64,000 nucleotides of DNA from CAWDPQ01 sp049642465 (GCA_049642465.1 JBAROV010000032.1:39172-103171), one strand, 5' to 3'. Positions 1-9,237 are shown, counted from the first letter of the stretch. Numbers and translations are program-made. The notes: a model not told the origin generated them from the letters alone.

Positions 1-288
1 GCAGCGCTGCTCGGCTTTCGGTTGCAGCCCCGTCAACTCGTGGCGACCGCAACGGCCGCGGCGCTCCTGGTCGATGCGGCGCGCGTACCGATCTACGTCC
101 TCACGTCAGGATCTGTCATTTGGGCGAGGGTCGACCTGTGGCTTCCGGTGTTGGTGGGCGTCACCATCGGCACATTTGTCGGGGTGCCGATTCTCGGCCG
201 TCTGTCGGCGAACGTCTACCGTCGATTGATCGGCGCGCTGCTCCTACTGTTGGCGGCCAGTCTTGTCTTTGCGGCGACTCGCGACTAG
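1..288 (+). CDS. TauE/SafE-type permease, C-terminal part (cut by window edge)
   Basis: The reading frame is open from base 1, so the gene begins upstream of the window. The visible 95 residues hold at least two hydrophobic segments separated by a short basic turn (positions about 48-70 and 78-92), ending in a membrane helix and a short charged tail. This is the layout of the last helices of TauE/SafE (sulfite exporter / DUF81) inner-membrane permeases. The substrate cannot be told from this fragment. The final codons and the stop lie inside a low-complexity repeat that begins at 274. The family call rests on the C-terminal pattern only. Confidence 0.6.
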   Translation, partial: AALLGFRLQPRQLVATATAAALLVDAARVPIYVLTSGSVIWARVDLWLPVLVGVTIGTFVGVPILGRLSANVYRRLIGALLLLLAASLVFAATRD

Positions 289-310
289 CGACTCGCGACC
301 AGCGACTGAC
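274..310. repeat. GCGACT-rich short repeat overlapping a stop codon
   Basis: The stretch repeats GCGACTCGCGAC / TAGCGACTCGCGAC / CAGCGACTGAC. It covers the last codons and stop of the permease and runs into the spacer before the next gene. A closely related repeat (reverse-complement register AGTCGCTAGTC) occurs at 17172-17223. Confidence 0.6.
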
Positions 311-315
311 GAGCG

Positions 316-1902
316 TCAGCTCGATTTTTCATTCAACACGAACGCCCACACCAGGTCGCCAGTGGCTACGACAACATATTGCCGGCCGTCGAGTTCGTAG
401 GTGATGGGACCATTGGTAATCGTGCCGTTCAGGATCGAGTGCCACAGCGCGCGCCCATTCGTGGCATCGAGCGCGACAATGTCGTTCGAGGGCCCGCCGG
501 CAAAGAGCACATTCCCTGCGGTGCTGAGGAGGCCGGAGCGCGCATTGCCCTCCCACGGGTGCGTCCAGCGGATTTTGCCTGTCTTGTAGTCGATCGCCTG
601 AATCATGGATTCGGCATATCCGCCGCGATCGGTACCGCCCCATCCCATCGGGTTGTCGCTTGGATCGTAGATGTAATAGATGCTGAAGGCGCGCGCGGCG
701 CTCACATAGAGCAGCCCGGTTTGCGGACTGAACGAGGGAGACTGCCAGTTGGTGGCGCCTCCCTGATTGGGCGAGACCAGCGCGCCGTCGATCTGCGGCA
801 TCTTGGCGGGATCGGGAATGGGCTGTCCCTTCGAATCGTATCCTTTCGACCAGTTGGTCTTCACGTACTCCGTCGAGACGAGCGCCTCTCCGGTCGTGCG
901 ATCGAGAAGGAAGTAATGTCCGTTGCGCGCGGCCTGTGCGATGAGTTTCCGCTTGCGGCCGTTCACCTCGTCGTCTATGAGTACTGCGGTTTGCGTGGAG
1001 TCCCAATCGTGCGTGTCATGTGGCGATGACTGGAAGTGCCAGATCATCTTGCCCGTGTCAGCGTGCACCGCCACGATGGATCCGGTGAACAGGTTGTTTC
1101 CGGGGCGGTTCTTGTGCGCAATTACCGGCTGTGGATTCCCGGTCGTCACGTAGATGTAATTGAGCTCGGGATCGTATGTGATGGGCTGCCACGTCATGCC
1201 TCCGCCGTGACGCGCCATCTCTTCGTTCGGCCATGAGTCGAGGCCTGGGTCTCCAGGCTTCACCGGCACGGTGTACCAGCGCCACTGGAGCGCGCCGCTC
1301 TCCGGATGATGTGCCTGAATGTATCCAGGGATGTCGAAGTCGTCGCCGCTGACTCCGACGATCAGGTGATCCTTCAACACGGTCGGAGCAACCGAGGCGT
1401 AATAGAACTGGTCGATGTCGCAGATTTGCCGCCGCCACCGTTCTTTTCCGTCCTTCAGGTTCAGCGAAATGAGATAGCAATCCGGCGTTTCGAAGTACAG
1501 CCAATCCTCGTAGATGGCGACGCCTCGGTTCCCGAGATGATTGCCGCCCGTCGTTTGCCATTGATAGTGCCAAAGCTCGCGCCCGCTTCGTGCGTCCACG
1601 GCCCACACATGATCGGGCACGGTGAAGTACAGGACGCCGTTGAGTTGCAAGGGAGTGCTCTTGATCGCTCCGAGGCCGGTTCCGCTGATGCGGAACATCC
1701 ACGCGAGGCTCAGCTGATGCACGTTGGCGCTCGTGATCTTCGTCAACGGGCTGAACCGCCGGCCGGAATAGTCGCCGTTGTAGGTCGGCCAGCTGTCTGT
1801 CGGCGGCTCCGACAGCTTCGTCAGGTTCAGCCTTCCCTGAGCAATGAGTGTCGCGGACAGGAGGCAGACGGCAGCGACCGAGGAGAGAAGGACTCGTCTC
1901 AT
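316..1902 (-). CDS. PQQ-dependent (quinoprotein) alcohol dehydrogenase-like protein
   Basis: A 528-residue protein with an N-terminal signal peptide (hydrophobic run at residues 4-20 ending AQG). It is followed by a beta-propeller with repeated W-docking blades such as GRELWHYQW, GKERWRR, GKMIWHF, GKIRWTHPW and GRALWHS. This is typical of periplasmic pyrroloquinoline-quinone dehydrogenases that oxidise alcohols or sugars and pass electrons to cytochrome c. The start was chosen at 1902 because its ATG overlaps the TGA of the upstream cytochrome gene (ATGA), implying translational coupling. The open frame continues far upstream, but only in a shadow of the cytochrome gene. No C-terminal cytochrome domain is present; the neighbour probably supplies that function. 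The substrate is unknown. Confidence 0.85.
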   Translation of the reverse strand: MRRVLLSSVAAVCLLSATLIAQGRLNLTKLSEPPTDSWPTYNGDYSGRRFSPLTKITSANVHQLSLAWMFRISGTGLGAIKSTPLQLNGVLYFTVPDHVWAVDARSGRELWHYQWQTTGGNHLGNRGVAIYEDWLYFETPDCYLISLNLKDGKERWRRQICDIDQFYYASVAPTVLKDHLIVGVSGDDFDIPGYIQAHHPESGALQWRWYTVPVKPGDPGLDSWPNEEMARHGGGMTWQPITYDPELNYIYVTTGNPQPVIAHKNRPGNNLFTGSIVAVHADTGKMIWHFQSSPHDTHDWDSTQTAVLIDDEVNGRKRKLIAQAARNGHYFLLDRTTGEALVSTEYVKTNWSKGYDSKGQPIPDPAKMPQIDGALVSPNQGGATNWQSPSFSPQTGLLYVSAARAFSIYYIYDPSDNPMGWGGTDRGGYAESMIQAIDYKTGKIRWTHPWEGNARSGLLSTAGNVLFAGGPSNDIVALDATNGRALWHSILNGTITNGPITYELDGRQYVVVATGDLVWAFVLNEKSS

Positions 1903-3062
1903 TTCAGGCTCTCGAGGTATGCGACCACGTCGTGCATCGCTTTGTCGGTGAGCCGATCCAGCAGCGCCACGTGGAAAGCAAATGGATCGTTCTTCACGAT
2001 TTTCATGTCCGGCGTTCGCGTCCAGGATCGGTACTCGCCCGCTTTGTCCCGGAGCGCGACGTGAAAATCGTCCATGCTGACGAGCGTGCCCGACACTGGC
2101 GCGCCGTTGGGGAGCGTCACCGTGACGATGACCAGCGGGCGGCCGGCGCCGCCACGACCTCGAGCGCCGCCCGCGAACGGGAAGACAAAACGCTGCTGGA
2201 TGTCCACTGGCGCATAGCGCTTGCCGTAGCCCGCCAGATCTCCTGTTGGCGAGTGACACGTCGCGCACTGCCCTTCGCCGTTGAAGTAGGCGCGGCCGGC
2301 CGACTGATCGCCCGTGAGCACATCCTTCACATCGAAGTCGGGCGAACCGCGTAGAGTGTTGTTGATGCGGTCCCAGATGAAGTGGGAAATGTCCGTGATC
2401 TGCTCGTCGGTCAGCGAGGCCGCCGTGCCCGTCTGCATCGGGTGCCCCGCTTTGAGATACGGAACAAGGGCACTGCCATATCGATCGCGAAGCACGCGCG
2501 GCGAACGAATCAGGTTGGATCCCCGTTCGGTGCCGCGCGCACTCGCGCCGTGGCACGTCACGCATTCTGTTGCGTAGATCTTCTGGCCTCGGACTGCGCC
2601 CGCCGGATCGACGCGGTGCCGGTCCGCCGCACCGACATTTGCTCGGGGGCCGAGATTGCCGCCGCGGCCTGCGCCGCGACCTCGGCCACCTTGCTGCACG
2701 TCGGCCGGCGGCGCCGTTGACGCGGCTGCGGAGTTGTTGTTGCGGCTGTGGTACTTCGTGAGGTACTCCAGCACGAGGTCAAACTCTTCGGGACTAACAA
2801 TGGCGCCTCGTGACGTCTGCATCGCGATGATTGTGTTTTCCCATTGGATGCGGGAACGACCTTCCGCAATGACTCGATCCTCGGTGTGACATTTCACGCA
2901 CACCCTGACGAACGTTTCTCTCAGCTTCTGGTCCTCGGGCGCAACCTGAGGGGCCGCCGTCGACGGCACTTGTCCCGTTGCGGCTCGCAGGGCCGTGAGC
3001 GATAGCGTCAGCGCCAGGACGGCACAGGACGGATAACGTCGTCGTGTTTGACCGCTAGACAT
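1899..3062 (-). CDS. Secreted c-type cytochrome with three CxxCH sites
   Basis: A 387-residue protein with a signal peptide (residues 10-30) and three haem-attachment motifs: CVKCH near residue 55, CVTCH near 167 and CATCH near 266. A Gly/Arg-rich linker separates the first and second domains, and a beta-rich C-terminal part follows the third. The gene lies between a carboxylesterase and the PQQ dehydrogenase and overlaps the latter by 4 bp. The simplest role is periplasmic electron acceptor for the dehydrogenase. The ATG at 3062 gives the better signal peptide; an in-frame ATG nine codons upstream (3089) is possible. Confidence 0.85.
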   Translation of the reverse strand: MSSGQTRRRYPSCAVLALTLSLTALRAATGQVPSTAAPQVAPEDQKLRETFVRVCVKCHTEDRVIAEGRSRIQWENTIIAMQTSRGAIVSPEEFDLVLEYLTKYHSRNNNSAAASTAPPADVQQGGRGRGAGRGGNLGPRANVGAADRHRVDPAGAVRGQKIYATECVTCHGASARGTERGSNLIRSPRVLRDRYGSALVPYLKAGHPMQTGTAASLTDEQITDISHFIWDRINNTLRGSPDFDVKDVLTGDQSAGRAYFNGEGQCATCHSPTGDLAGYGKRYAPVDIQQRFVFPFAGGARGRGGAGRPLVIVTVTLPNGAPVSGTLVSMDDFHVALRDKAGEYRSWTRTPDMKIVKNDPFAFHVALLDRLTDKAMHDVVAYLESLK

Positions 3063-3117
3063 ATGGTCACTGAAGGGGGCCTGCCCCATTGCCGCCTGAT
3101 GGGATAGTCCGGGGTAG

Positions 3118-4704
3118 CTAGCGTTGCTTGGTTATGTAGGCGTCGAGAGTCTCGTAACGGGCGCGCAGCCTGTCTGGTTCTTCGCGAATCGTTTCGTCCA
3201 GATGCAACACGCGTCCGGTTTGGTCGTAGCGCGACCACCGCGGCAGACCCGACCCGTTGGGATCTCCGGTCCGGGCAAAGTTCGCCCAGTAAGTGGTCAT
3301 CGCGTCTGACAGTTTTCGGTCGCCCGGCTCCCACGGAACCTTCGGCAGGGACAGTTCGAGCGCTCCAAACACGTACTCGATTTCTCCCGCGTGGCGCGCC
3401 CCGATGTCACGGGACGTTGCCGGCATGCCGTTGACGGTGTGACCCGGCGGCACCGGGATCTTGCGATCGAACGAGTAGCGGAATACCGGCGCCTTTCCCG
3501 TCTTCTTGTGCATCTCGAGCCACTTCCACGTCGAGTGGCCGATAAAGAGATCGCTTGCCAGCGCCGCGGCTGATTCGAGTGCCTCGGCGTCGGTTGCGGC
3601 CGGATACACCTTTAATACAGCGTCCCCCATCTCACCAAAGCGTTTGCGTGTGCTGTCTGTAAAGCTCTGGGCCGTCGGCTTTTGCTTACCGAGCACGATG
3701 CCCCCGCGGGACTCATCGGCGTTCCAGCCTGCAAGCAAAGGGATGTGGGCCTGCTTGCCGGCGGCAAAGATCGAATAGACGTCCTCGGGCAGGAAATAGC
3801 CGTCGACGTTCGGCGCAAACCAGGGCTGGGTCTTGAGCGCTGCCTTGAGAACCTCGTCTCCGCTCTTCTGGCGAAGATCCGCGAGCGATTGTGCTCCAAG
3901 CGCTGCGGCGAACTTGACGCCCTGCTGCTCGGAGTCCGCCAGTGCCTTCATTCCGAGCGTTCCAGTCCTCGCCGTGAAGAATGCCCCGCTCTCGCCAATT
4001 GCTTTATGGAAAAGTCCGTGCGCCAGCGGCGACGCCATCAGCCCGCTCACCGCAAACGATCCTGCCGATTCTCCGAAGATCGTCACGTTACCGGGGTTTC
4101 CGCCAAACGCGGCGACGTTGTCGCGCACCCAGCGCAGCGCCGCGACTTGATCGAGCATGCCGTAGTTACCCGACGCGCTTCGCCCGGACTCACGGGTCAG
4201 TTCCGGGTGAGCGAAGAAGCCAAACACACCAAGCCGGTAATTGATCGTCACGAGGACGATGTTTTTTCTCGCGAACGCTTCGCCGTCGTGTCTCGGCTCC
4301 GCGCCGGCGCCCGCCTGGAACCCGCCACCGTGGATCCAGACCATGACCGGCAGCCGATCGCCGGCACCCTTCGCAGGCGTCCAGATGTTCAACGTGAGAC
4401 AGTCCTCGCTCAGATCGCGAAACACGATATCCGCGAAGATCTGTCCCTGCAGGCAACGAGGCCCGAACTCCGTCCCATCGCGCACGCCCTGCCACGCTAT
4501 CGCCGGTCGCGGCGCTTGCCAGCGGAACTCGCCCACAGGAGGCGCTGCGTAGGGGATGCTTTTGAAGATACGGAATGCTCCGTCAGGAGAGACCACGCCC
4601 TTCACCAAGCCGCCCGCCGTCTTCACCTGCTGCGCCGTCGCTGTGCCGTGCATTGCGATTGCGATCGCGGTGACCAACACCGCCCGTCCGAGCCTCTGTC
4701 GCAC
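3118..4704 (-). CDS. Type-B carboxylesterase, secreted
   Basis: A 528-residue alpha/beta-hydrolase with a signal peptide (hydrophobic 8-18, AQQ near residue 25). It has the oxyanion-hole HGGGF (about 125-129), the nucleophile elbow GESAGS (serine at about 213) and the family hallmark SEDCLTLNIWTP (about 99-110). These define the para-nitrobenzyl-esterase / carboxylesterase type B family, which hydrolyses esters of varied acids. It is first in a probable operon with the cytochrome and PQQ dehydrogenase (56 bp to the next start). An ester-to-alcohol-to-oxidation sequence outside the cytoplasm would fit this order, but that is inference. Confidence 0.88.
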   Translation of the reverse strand: MRQRLGRAVLVTAIAIAMHGTATAQQVKTAGGLVKGVVSPDGAFRIFKSIPYAAPPVGEFRWQAPRPAIAWQGVRDGTEFGPRCLQGQIFADIVFRDLSEDCLTLNIWTPAKGAGDRLPVMVWIHGGGFQAGAGAEPRHDGEAFARKNIVLVTINYRLGVFGFFAHPELTRESGRSASGNYGMLDQVAALRWVRDNVAAFGGNPGNVTIFGESAGSFAVSGLMASPLAHGLFHKAIGESGAFFTARTGTLGMKALADSEQQGVKFAAALGAQSLADLRQKSGDEVLKAALKTQPWFAPNVDGYFLPEDVYSIFAAGKQAHIPLLAGWNADESRGGIVLGKQKPTAQSFTDSTRKRFGEMGDAVLKVYPAATDAEALESAAALASDLFIGHSTWKWLEMHKKTGKAPVFRYSFDRKIPVPPGHTVNGMPATSRDIGARHAGEIEYVFGALELSLPKVPWEPGDRKLSDAMTTYWANFARTGDPNGSGLPRWSRYDQTGRVLHLDETIREEPDRLRARYETLDAYITKQR

Positions 4705-4744
4705 CGGTTGCCTCCCGGGGAAGATTGTAGTCGAGACGATGAGA

Positions 4745-4800
4745 TTTACAGGAGATCAGAAGATCAGGAGGTTATACAGGAGGTCAGGAGATCAGGAGAA
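4745..4800. repeat. Purine-rich AGATCAGGAG-type simple repeat
   Basis: Imperfect copies of AGATCAGGAG, CAGGAGGTCAGGAG and related words fill the spacer between the divergent esterase and the next gene. The last copy supplies the AGGAG ribosome-binding site of the gene starting at 4807, so repeat-number changes could alter its translation. Confidence 0.6.
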
Positions 4801-4806
4801 GTTTCA

Positions 4807-5178
4807 GTGTACGCTAATGAGGTGCGCACCGCGGCGCTGCTCGTCCTAATCGCAATCCTCAGCCCATCGATTGGGCGTGTCGCCTGTGCGTCGTCGTGCC
4901 TGGAGCACGACGGCGAACGAAATGCTCAGCCGGCGTCGCCGCCTTGTCATCAGCAGATCGGGAAAGACGGCAGCTCGGATGTGATGAGCGGCGGCAGCCC
5001 TTGTCATTCGGCAATCGCACTGTTCGATGCCGTCATCGCAGCTCCGACGACTAACGCGTCGCACTTATCGGCAGCGCAACATCCGTCGCCGTTCGCGCTC
5101 GTCGAAACACCTGTTCATACTGGTCGCGACCTACGAGTCCAACTCATCACGCGCCTGGAACTCCCCCTCCGAATCTGA
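4807..5178 (+). CDS. Small secreted or anchored Cys/His-rich protein (metal-binding candidate)
   Basis: A 123-residue protein beginning with GTG, 8 bp after AGGAG. A hydrophobic stretch (residues 6-20) looks like a signal peptide or anchor. Next comes a Cys/His-rich segment with CASSC, then PPCHQQ and SPCHSA, and a second Ala-rich hydrophobic stretch. I do not recognise the family. The spacing of CH motifs recalls the small accessory proteins of copper loci, and the next gene resembles an outer-membrane protein from such loci. An alternative GTG at 4822 has no ribosome-binding site. Confidence 0.5.
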   Translation: MYANEVRTAALLVLIAILSPSIGRVACASSCLEHDGERNAQPASPPCHQQIGKDGSSDVMSGGSPCHSAIALFDAVIAAPTTNASHLSAAQHPSPFALVETPVHTGRDLRVQLITRLELPLRI

Positions 5179-5226
5179 TCGACGGCTCTCTCCGATCCCA
5201 ATCGCTCTCAGTGGAGGAGTCTGTCG

Positions 5227-6534
5227 ATGTACGCGTGTCGTGTGGTCATTCACTCGTTCTTTTTCTCTTGTCTTCTTGCTGGTTCATCCCGGCTCGCGGC
5301 GGCGCAAGAAGGGCATCAACATCCGCCGCCGGCCGCGCAGGAGCACTCGCAGCATCATCCGTCTGAATTGGGGCTGTTTGCCCCGCGAGAAGCATCCGGC
5401 ACGAGCTGGCTGCCTGATGCGACGCCGATGTACGGCATCCACCAACAGGCGGGCGCCTGGCAACTGATGTGGCACGGCAATCTCTTCGGTCAGTTCCTGT
5501 ATGAGAGTGGCGACCGTGGCAACGAACAGGCCGGCAGCATCAACTGGTTCATGGGCATGGCGCGCCGCGATCTCTCCGGCGGCCAACTGGGATTCAGAGG
5601 GATGCTGAGCCTGGAGCCGCTCACGATTCCGGGCTGCGGATATCCGGACCTTCTGGCGACTGGCGAGATCTGTAACGGCGAGGCCATCCACGATCGGCAA
5701 CATCCACATGATCTCTTCATGGAAGTCGCTGCCGAATACAACCGGCCGATTGGCCGTTCGTTCCGTTGGCAGATCTACGGTGGATTCGCTGGCGAGCCGG
5801 CGCTCGGCCCGGTGGCCTATCCTCACAGGATTTCGGCGATGCCGAATCCTCTCGCGCCGATCTCGCACCATTGGCTTGATGCGACGCACATTACCTTCGG
5901 GGTGGTGACGGGCGGCATCTACAACGAGAGGTGGAAGGCTGAAGGATCCCTCTTCAATGGACGCGAGCCGGATGAAGAGCGCTGGAACATCGCTCTGGCA
6001 CCGCTCGATTCATTTTCGGGACGTGTGTGGTTTGCGCCAGCCTCGACGCTCGCTCTTCAGATTTCTGCCGGACGCCTTACCGAGGCGGAGGCCGGTCACG
6101 ACGGTGAACCACGCGTGGACGTGACCCGATTGACCGCATCGGCCACCTACCATCGCCAGTTCGGTGCCGGCAGCATCTGGGCAACGACGGCCGCATGGGG
6201 CCGCAATGCCGAAGGAGATGACGCTTCGCACGCGTTCCTGATCGAGACGAACATTACGTTCGATGATCGCCACAGCTGGTTCGGACGATTCGAGGCTGGC
6301 GGAAAGTCCGCGCACGACCTCGATATCCCCGGAGCGGACGAAGAGTTCACGGTTGCTAAACTGCAGGCAGGCTACACACGGTACCTGAATGCCTGGCGCG
6401 GCTTGAGGCCCGGCTTTGGCGGCGGGGGATCGCTGGGGTTCGTGCCCGCGAGGCTGGAGCCGATTTACGGGAGTCGTGTTAACGCAGGGATTGCGCTATT
6501 TCTCACTCTTCGGCCTGACGCGCATCGGATGTAA
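5227..6534 (+). CDS. Outer-membrane beta-barrel-like protein of the copper-island type
   Basis: A 435-residue protein with a signal peptide ending AAA-Q near residue 27, followed by a His-rich stretch (EGHQHPP, EHSQHHPSE). The rest is rich in alternating hydrophobic/aromatic strands, as in an outer-membrane barrel. The segments ASGTSWLPDATPMYGIH and DRQHPHDLFMEVA match, from memory, a conserved protein often found in copper/silver resistance clusters, whose biochemical role is not established. It has a good GGAGG ribosome-binding site and directly follows the Cys/His-rich gene. No copper pump or sensor was found nearby, so the metal link is inference. Confidence 0.6.
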   Translation: MYACRVVIHSFFFSCLLAGSSRLAAAQEGHQHPPPAAQEHSQHHPSELGLFAPREASGTSWLPDATPMYGIHQQAGAWQLMWHGNLFGQFLYESGDRGNEQAGSINWFMGMARRDLSGGQLGFRGMLSLEPLTIPGCGYPDLLATGEICNGEAIHDRQHPHDLFMEVAAEYNRPIGRSFRWQIYGGFAGEPALGPVAYPHRISAMPNPLAPISHHWLDATHITFGVVTGGIYNERWKAEGSLFNGREPDEERWNIALAPLDSFSGRVWFAPASTLALQISAGRLTEAEAGHDGEPRVDVTRLTASATYHRQFGAGSIWATTAAWGRNAEGDDASHAFLIETNITFDDRHSWFGRFEAGGKSAHDLDIPGADEEFTVAKLQAGYTRYLNAWRGLRPGFGGGGSLGFVPARLEPIYGSRVNAGIALFLTLRPDAHRM

Positions 6535-6558
6535 GCGACTCGTGGAGGTGAACGCGAT

Positions 6559-6939
6559 ATGGAACGGTTCTTCTGGATTTGCGTTGCGGGTGCTGCCGGC
6601 ACCGGCACGCGTTACCTCGTCGCGCTGTGGGCAGCGCGACAATTCGGCACCAACTTCCCTTACGGCACGCTCATCGTCAATCTCGCAGGGTGCTTTGCGA
6701 TTGCCACGCTGATGCAGCTTGGCGCGGCGGTTGTCTGGTCACCGACCATTCGGCTCGCATTGACCGTCGGCTTCATCGGTGGGCTCACAACCTACTCGAG
6801 CTTCAACTACGAAACGAGCCGACTGGCGCAGGAAGGCGCCGTTGGAGCGGCGGCAGCAAACGTTCTCGTCACCCTGCTCGGCGGCTTCGTCGCAGGATGG
6901 GGAGGCTGGCTCTGCTCGAGGCAACTGCTCGGTGAATGA
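6559..6939 (+). CDS. crcB: Fluoride channel/exporter CrcB (FluC)
   Basis: A 126-residue inner-membrane protein with four predicted helices. Visible family signatures are an N-terminal GAAGTGTRYL, the conserved asparagine in LIVNLAGCF and the central GGLTTYSSFNYE motif, equivalent to the usual GFxGGxTTFSTF. CrcB dimers export cytoplasmic fluoride. Its last codon overlaps an in-frame start of the DUF190 gene, so the two are an operon. I did not find a fluoride riboswitch in the short spacer upstream. Confidence 0.92.
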   Translation: MERFFWICVAGAAGTGTRYLVALWAARQFGTNFPYGTLIVNLAGCFAIATLMQLGAAVVWSPTIRLALTVGFIGGLTTYSSFNYETSRLAQEGAVGAAAANVLVTLLGGFVAGWGGWLCSRQLLGE

Positions 6940-6950
6940 GGAGGGTTGTC

Positions 6951-7307
6951 ATGCGGGTACTCGATGGCGATCAGTTTCTCGTGCGGATTCTCCTGGGCGA
7001 GTCGGACCAGTGGCACCACAGGCCCGTAGCTCGTGTGCTGTTGGAACGCCTCCGTCGTGAGGGCTTCGCCGGCGCTACGGTGATCCACGGCATCGCAGGC
7101 TTTGGTGCAAGCAGCGTGATCCACACCGCAAACCTGGTCGAACTCTCGTCAGACTTGCCCGTGCTGATCGAGGTTGTCGAAGACCAATCGCACGTGGACA
7201 GACTGTTGCTCATTCTGGACGAGATGATTACGGGAGGGGCGCTGGTGACCGTCGAACGTGTGCGTGTCGTGAAGTACGCGGCCGGCGAAAAACGCGCGTC
7301 CAGATAG
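6951..7307 (+). CDS. DUF190 protein, CrcB partner
   Basis: A 118-residue cytosolic ferredoxin-fold, PII-like protein. The motif LVRILLGESDQWHHRP at the N-terminus and GATVIHGIAGFGA in the middle are the DUF190 hallmarks. The start at 6951 is preceded by GAGGAGG and begins where family members normally do. An ATG at 6936 overlapping the crcB stop would add five residues. DUF190 genes often accompany crcB and are thought to regulate or support fluoride export. Confidence 0.88.
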   Translation: MRVLDGDQFLVRILLGESDQWHHRPVARVLLERLRREGFAGATVIHGIAGFGASSVIHTANLVELSSDLPVLIEVVEDQSHVDRLLLILDEMITGGALVTVERVRVVKYAAGEKRASR

Positions 7308-7320
7308 GCCAAGCGCACGG

Positions 7321-9126
7321 CTATGGGGTGCGATGCCACGGATGAAGGGCCGTTGGGGTGTTCGCAAACCGTCTCATCGTGAAAACGAGCGTCTCGCCAC
7401 TACCGGGATCGAGATGGACGGTCAGTGTCGGAGAGCCAATTCGGGTAGTCCTGCCATTCTGCGCGACCGCCTCCAACTGATGTTCGCCGTACGCGCCTCC
7501 CTGAACGATCACGGCGCGTTTCTCTGACGCGCTGAGATTGACCAGGATGACCCTTGTCTGTGTATCGGTGAGTTCTGAAATCAGCGCGGCGACATCGGCT
7601 GGCATCCCGGCGCGACGGCGCCCGGGATCGAAGTAGCGAAGCCGTGCGTTGACAAGTCCGCCCGGACGGCCCGGCATCAACCCCCCCCACATCAACTGGA
7701 CGAGCGACTCGGTTGCGGCCGGGTTGTAGTCGAGCATGTTGTCGGCCAGGCGTTTGTCGGGCGGCGTGGTGTCCTTCCGCATCGCTTCCAGGCGGCGGGG
7801 AATGCTCGCCAGATCCCGTTCCAATGCCTCAACCGGATAGTCAGGGTTCCGGCCTCGCAGGAAATCGACCCACGGCATCGACCCGACGCGCGTCAAGTCG
7901 TCTGAATTCTGCGACCAGTACCAGACGTCCAAGGCCCCGACATTCCACGGAGTGTTCCGCCAGCCGTACCATCCATCCGCGCCGTGCATCGTTGGATACT
8001 GCCGCCGGCCATCAACCTCCCGTGCACGCGAGTTCACCACCGTGATCATGTTTCGCCAGGCATCGACGTATTTGCGGTTGCCGGTGAGGAGCAGCGCGTT
8101 GCTGAATCCGGGCAACGCCCACTGAATCCGATTGCGGTCCTCGCGACGGCCGGTTACCGGATTGACCGGGCTGAATCCCCATCCGTACGCATTTCCCCAC
8201 CACTTGTTGGTCGGACCGCCAATGCGGCCGTCGAGATCGACGAAACTCGGAATAATTCCGTTGTTTCGCGTCATCCGCTCCAGCCATGCGTCCATGTACT
8301 CGACGAGCCACGTCCTGTATTTCCGATCGCCTGTCAGCAGATACGCATTCGTCGCGAGCGTCGTCGCCGCCAGATTCAGAAAATGGTCGCCGACGACGTC
8401 CGTGTATTCCTGGTAGTGCGCGAGAAACTGATCGAATGACGATTCGCCGTGCTCCGCATCGAAGCCGCGAAGGTCGAAGGGATCGCCGACCCAGTCGAGC
8501 GCGGTGGCCTTTCGAAGCATTGGCCCGCGACTGCCGTTCTGCATGCTGCGGATAATCTTGTGGACTGGATCGTAGTTGGGGGCTTCGGGATCCTCCGCCA
8601 TGTAGAAGCCCGCAAATCGACGTGCGCGGGTTCGATATTTCTCATCAGTCGGAATCGACAGACCCATGCGGTTGAAGAGCTGCAGCCCTTCGCCGTGATG
8701 CATCCAGTCAGACTGGACGATGAATTCCTTGTAGTACATGCCCTGCCGCGCGATTGGCACCTCCGTCGTCTTCGCATCGGTGTACTGGTGAAGCAGGCCG
8801 TCATGCCCCTTCAGGTACATCTGGAGGATGTCGTCGCTCGAGCCGAGCGCGTGGAGTTCTGGCCAGCGGTTGAAATTCTCGAACGCATCGTCGGGACCAT
8901 CGTTGGCGCCCCAGCGAACGAAGCAGAGAATGCGGCCGCGGTCGTCGAAGTACTTCTCGAAGAATTCCCGGCACGCAGGCGCGTTGGCGTCGAGAAGCTG
9001 ACGCTCGAGCAGAGCCCATTTCGGCGGATCCATGCGCGTGTCGATTCGAATCGACACGTCGGCCGCGCCGCTCGGCAGGATCAGCAGCCAGAGGCCAAGA
9101 AAGAGGATGCCCACGCGGATCGTCAT
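7321..9126 (-). CDS. Secreted protein, possible alpha/alpha-toroid carbohydrate-active enzyme
   Basis: A 601-residue protein with a clear signal peptide (residues 5-22). The body is helix-rich, with repeated aromatic/acidic segments: NFNRWPELHALG, QSDWMHHGEGLQLFNRMG, EYMDAWLERMTRNNG and MHGADGWYGWRNTPWNVG. A beta-sandwich-like C-terminus follows (about 500-590: VILVNLSASEKRAVIVQGG, LTVHLDPGSGETLVF). This layout resembles glycosidases and lyases with an (alpha/alpha) barrel plus beta-domain. I cannot assign a CAZy family or pick catalytic residues. It is divergent from a GH71/99-like lipoprotein gene, which supports a polysaccharide role. Confidence 0.45.
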   Translation of the reverse strand: MTIRVGILFLGLWLLILPSGAADVSIRIDTRMDPPKWALLERQLLDANAPACREFFEKYFDDRGRILCFVRWGANDGPDDAFENFNRWPELHALGSSDDILQMYLKGHDGLLHQYTDAKTTEVPIARQGMYYKEFIVQSDWMHHGEGLQLFNRMGLSIPTDEKYRTRARRFAGFYMAEDPEAPNYDPVHKIIRSMQNGSRGPMLRKATALDWVGDPFDLRGFDAEHGESSFDQFLAHYQEYTDVVGDHFLNLAATTLATNAYLLTGDRKYRTWLVEYMDAWLERMTRNNGIIPSFVDLDGRIGGPTNKWWGNAYGWGFSPVNPVTGRREDRNRIQWALPGFSNALLLTGNRKYVDAWRNMITVVNSRAREVDGRRQYPTMHGADGWYGWRNTPWNVGALDVWYWSQNSDDLTRVGSMPWVDFLRGRNPDYPVEALERDLASIPRRLEAMRKDTTPPDKRLADNMLDYNPAATESLVQLMWGGLMPGRPGGLVNARLRYFDPGRRRAGMPADVAALISELTDTQTRVILVNLSASEKRAVIVQGGAYGEHQLEAVAQNGRTTRIGSPTLTVHLDPGSGETLVFTMRRFANTPTALHPWHRTP

Positions 9127-9237
9127 AGCTGGCGCCTCTCAGTTGCTGGTCGACAACACTCCAGGCACGTGCGCGGCCGTTGACAAGGATACAAGACGCC
9201 TCGTTTACACGTTCGAATGCGCGATAATTTCCAGAAC

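Noticed and set aside
3682..4806. Long upstream extension of the Cys/His-rich gene frame
   Set aside because: It is antisense to the carboxylesterase and Arg-rich; a GTG with AGGAG at 4807 gives a sensible start instead.
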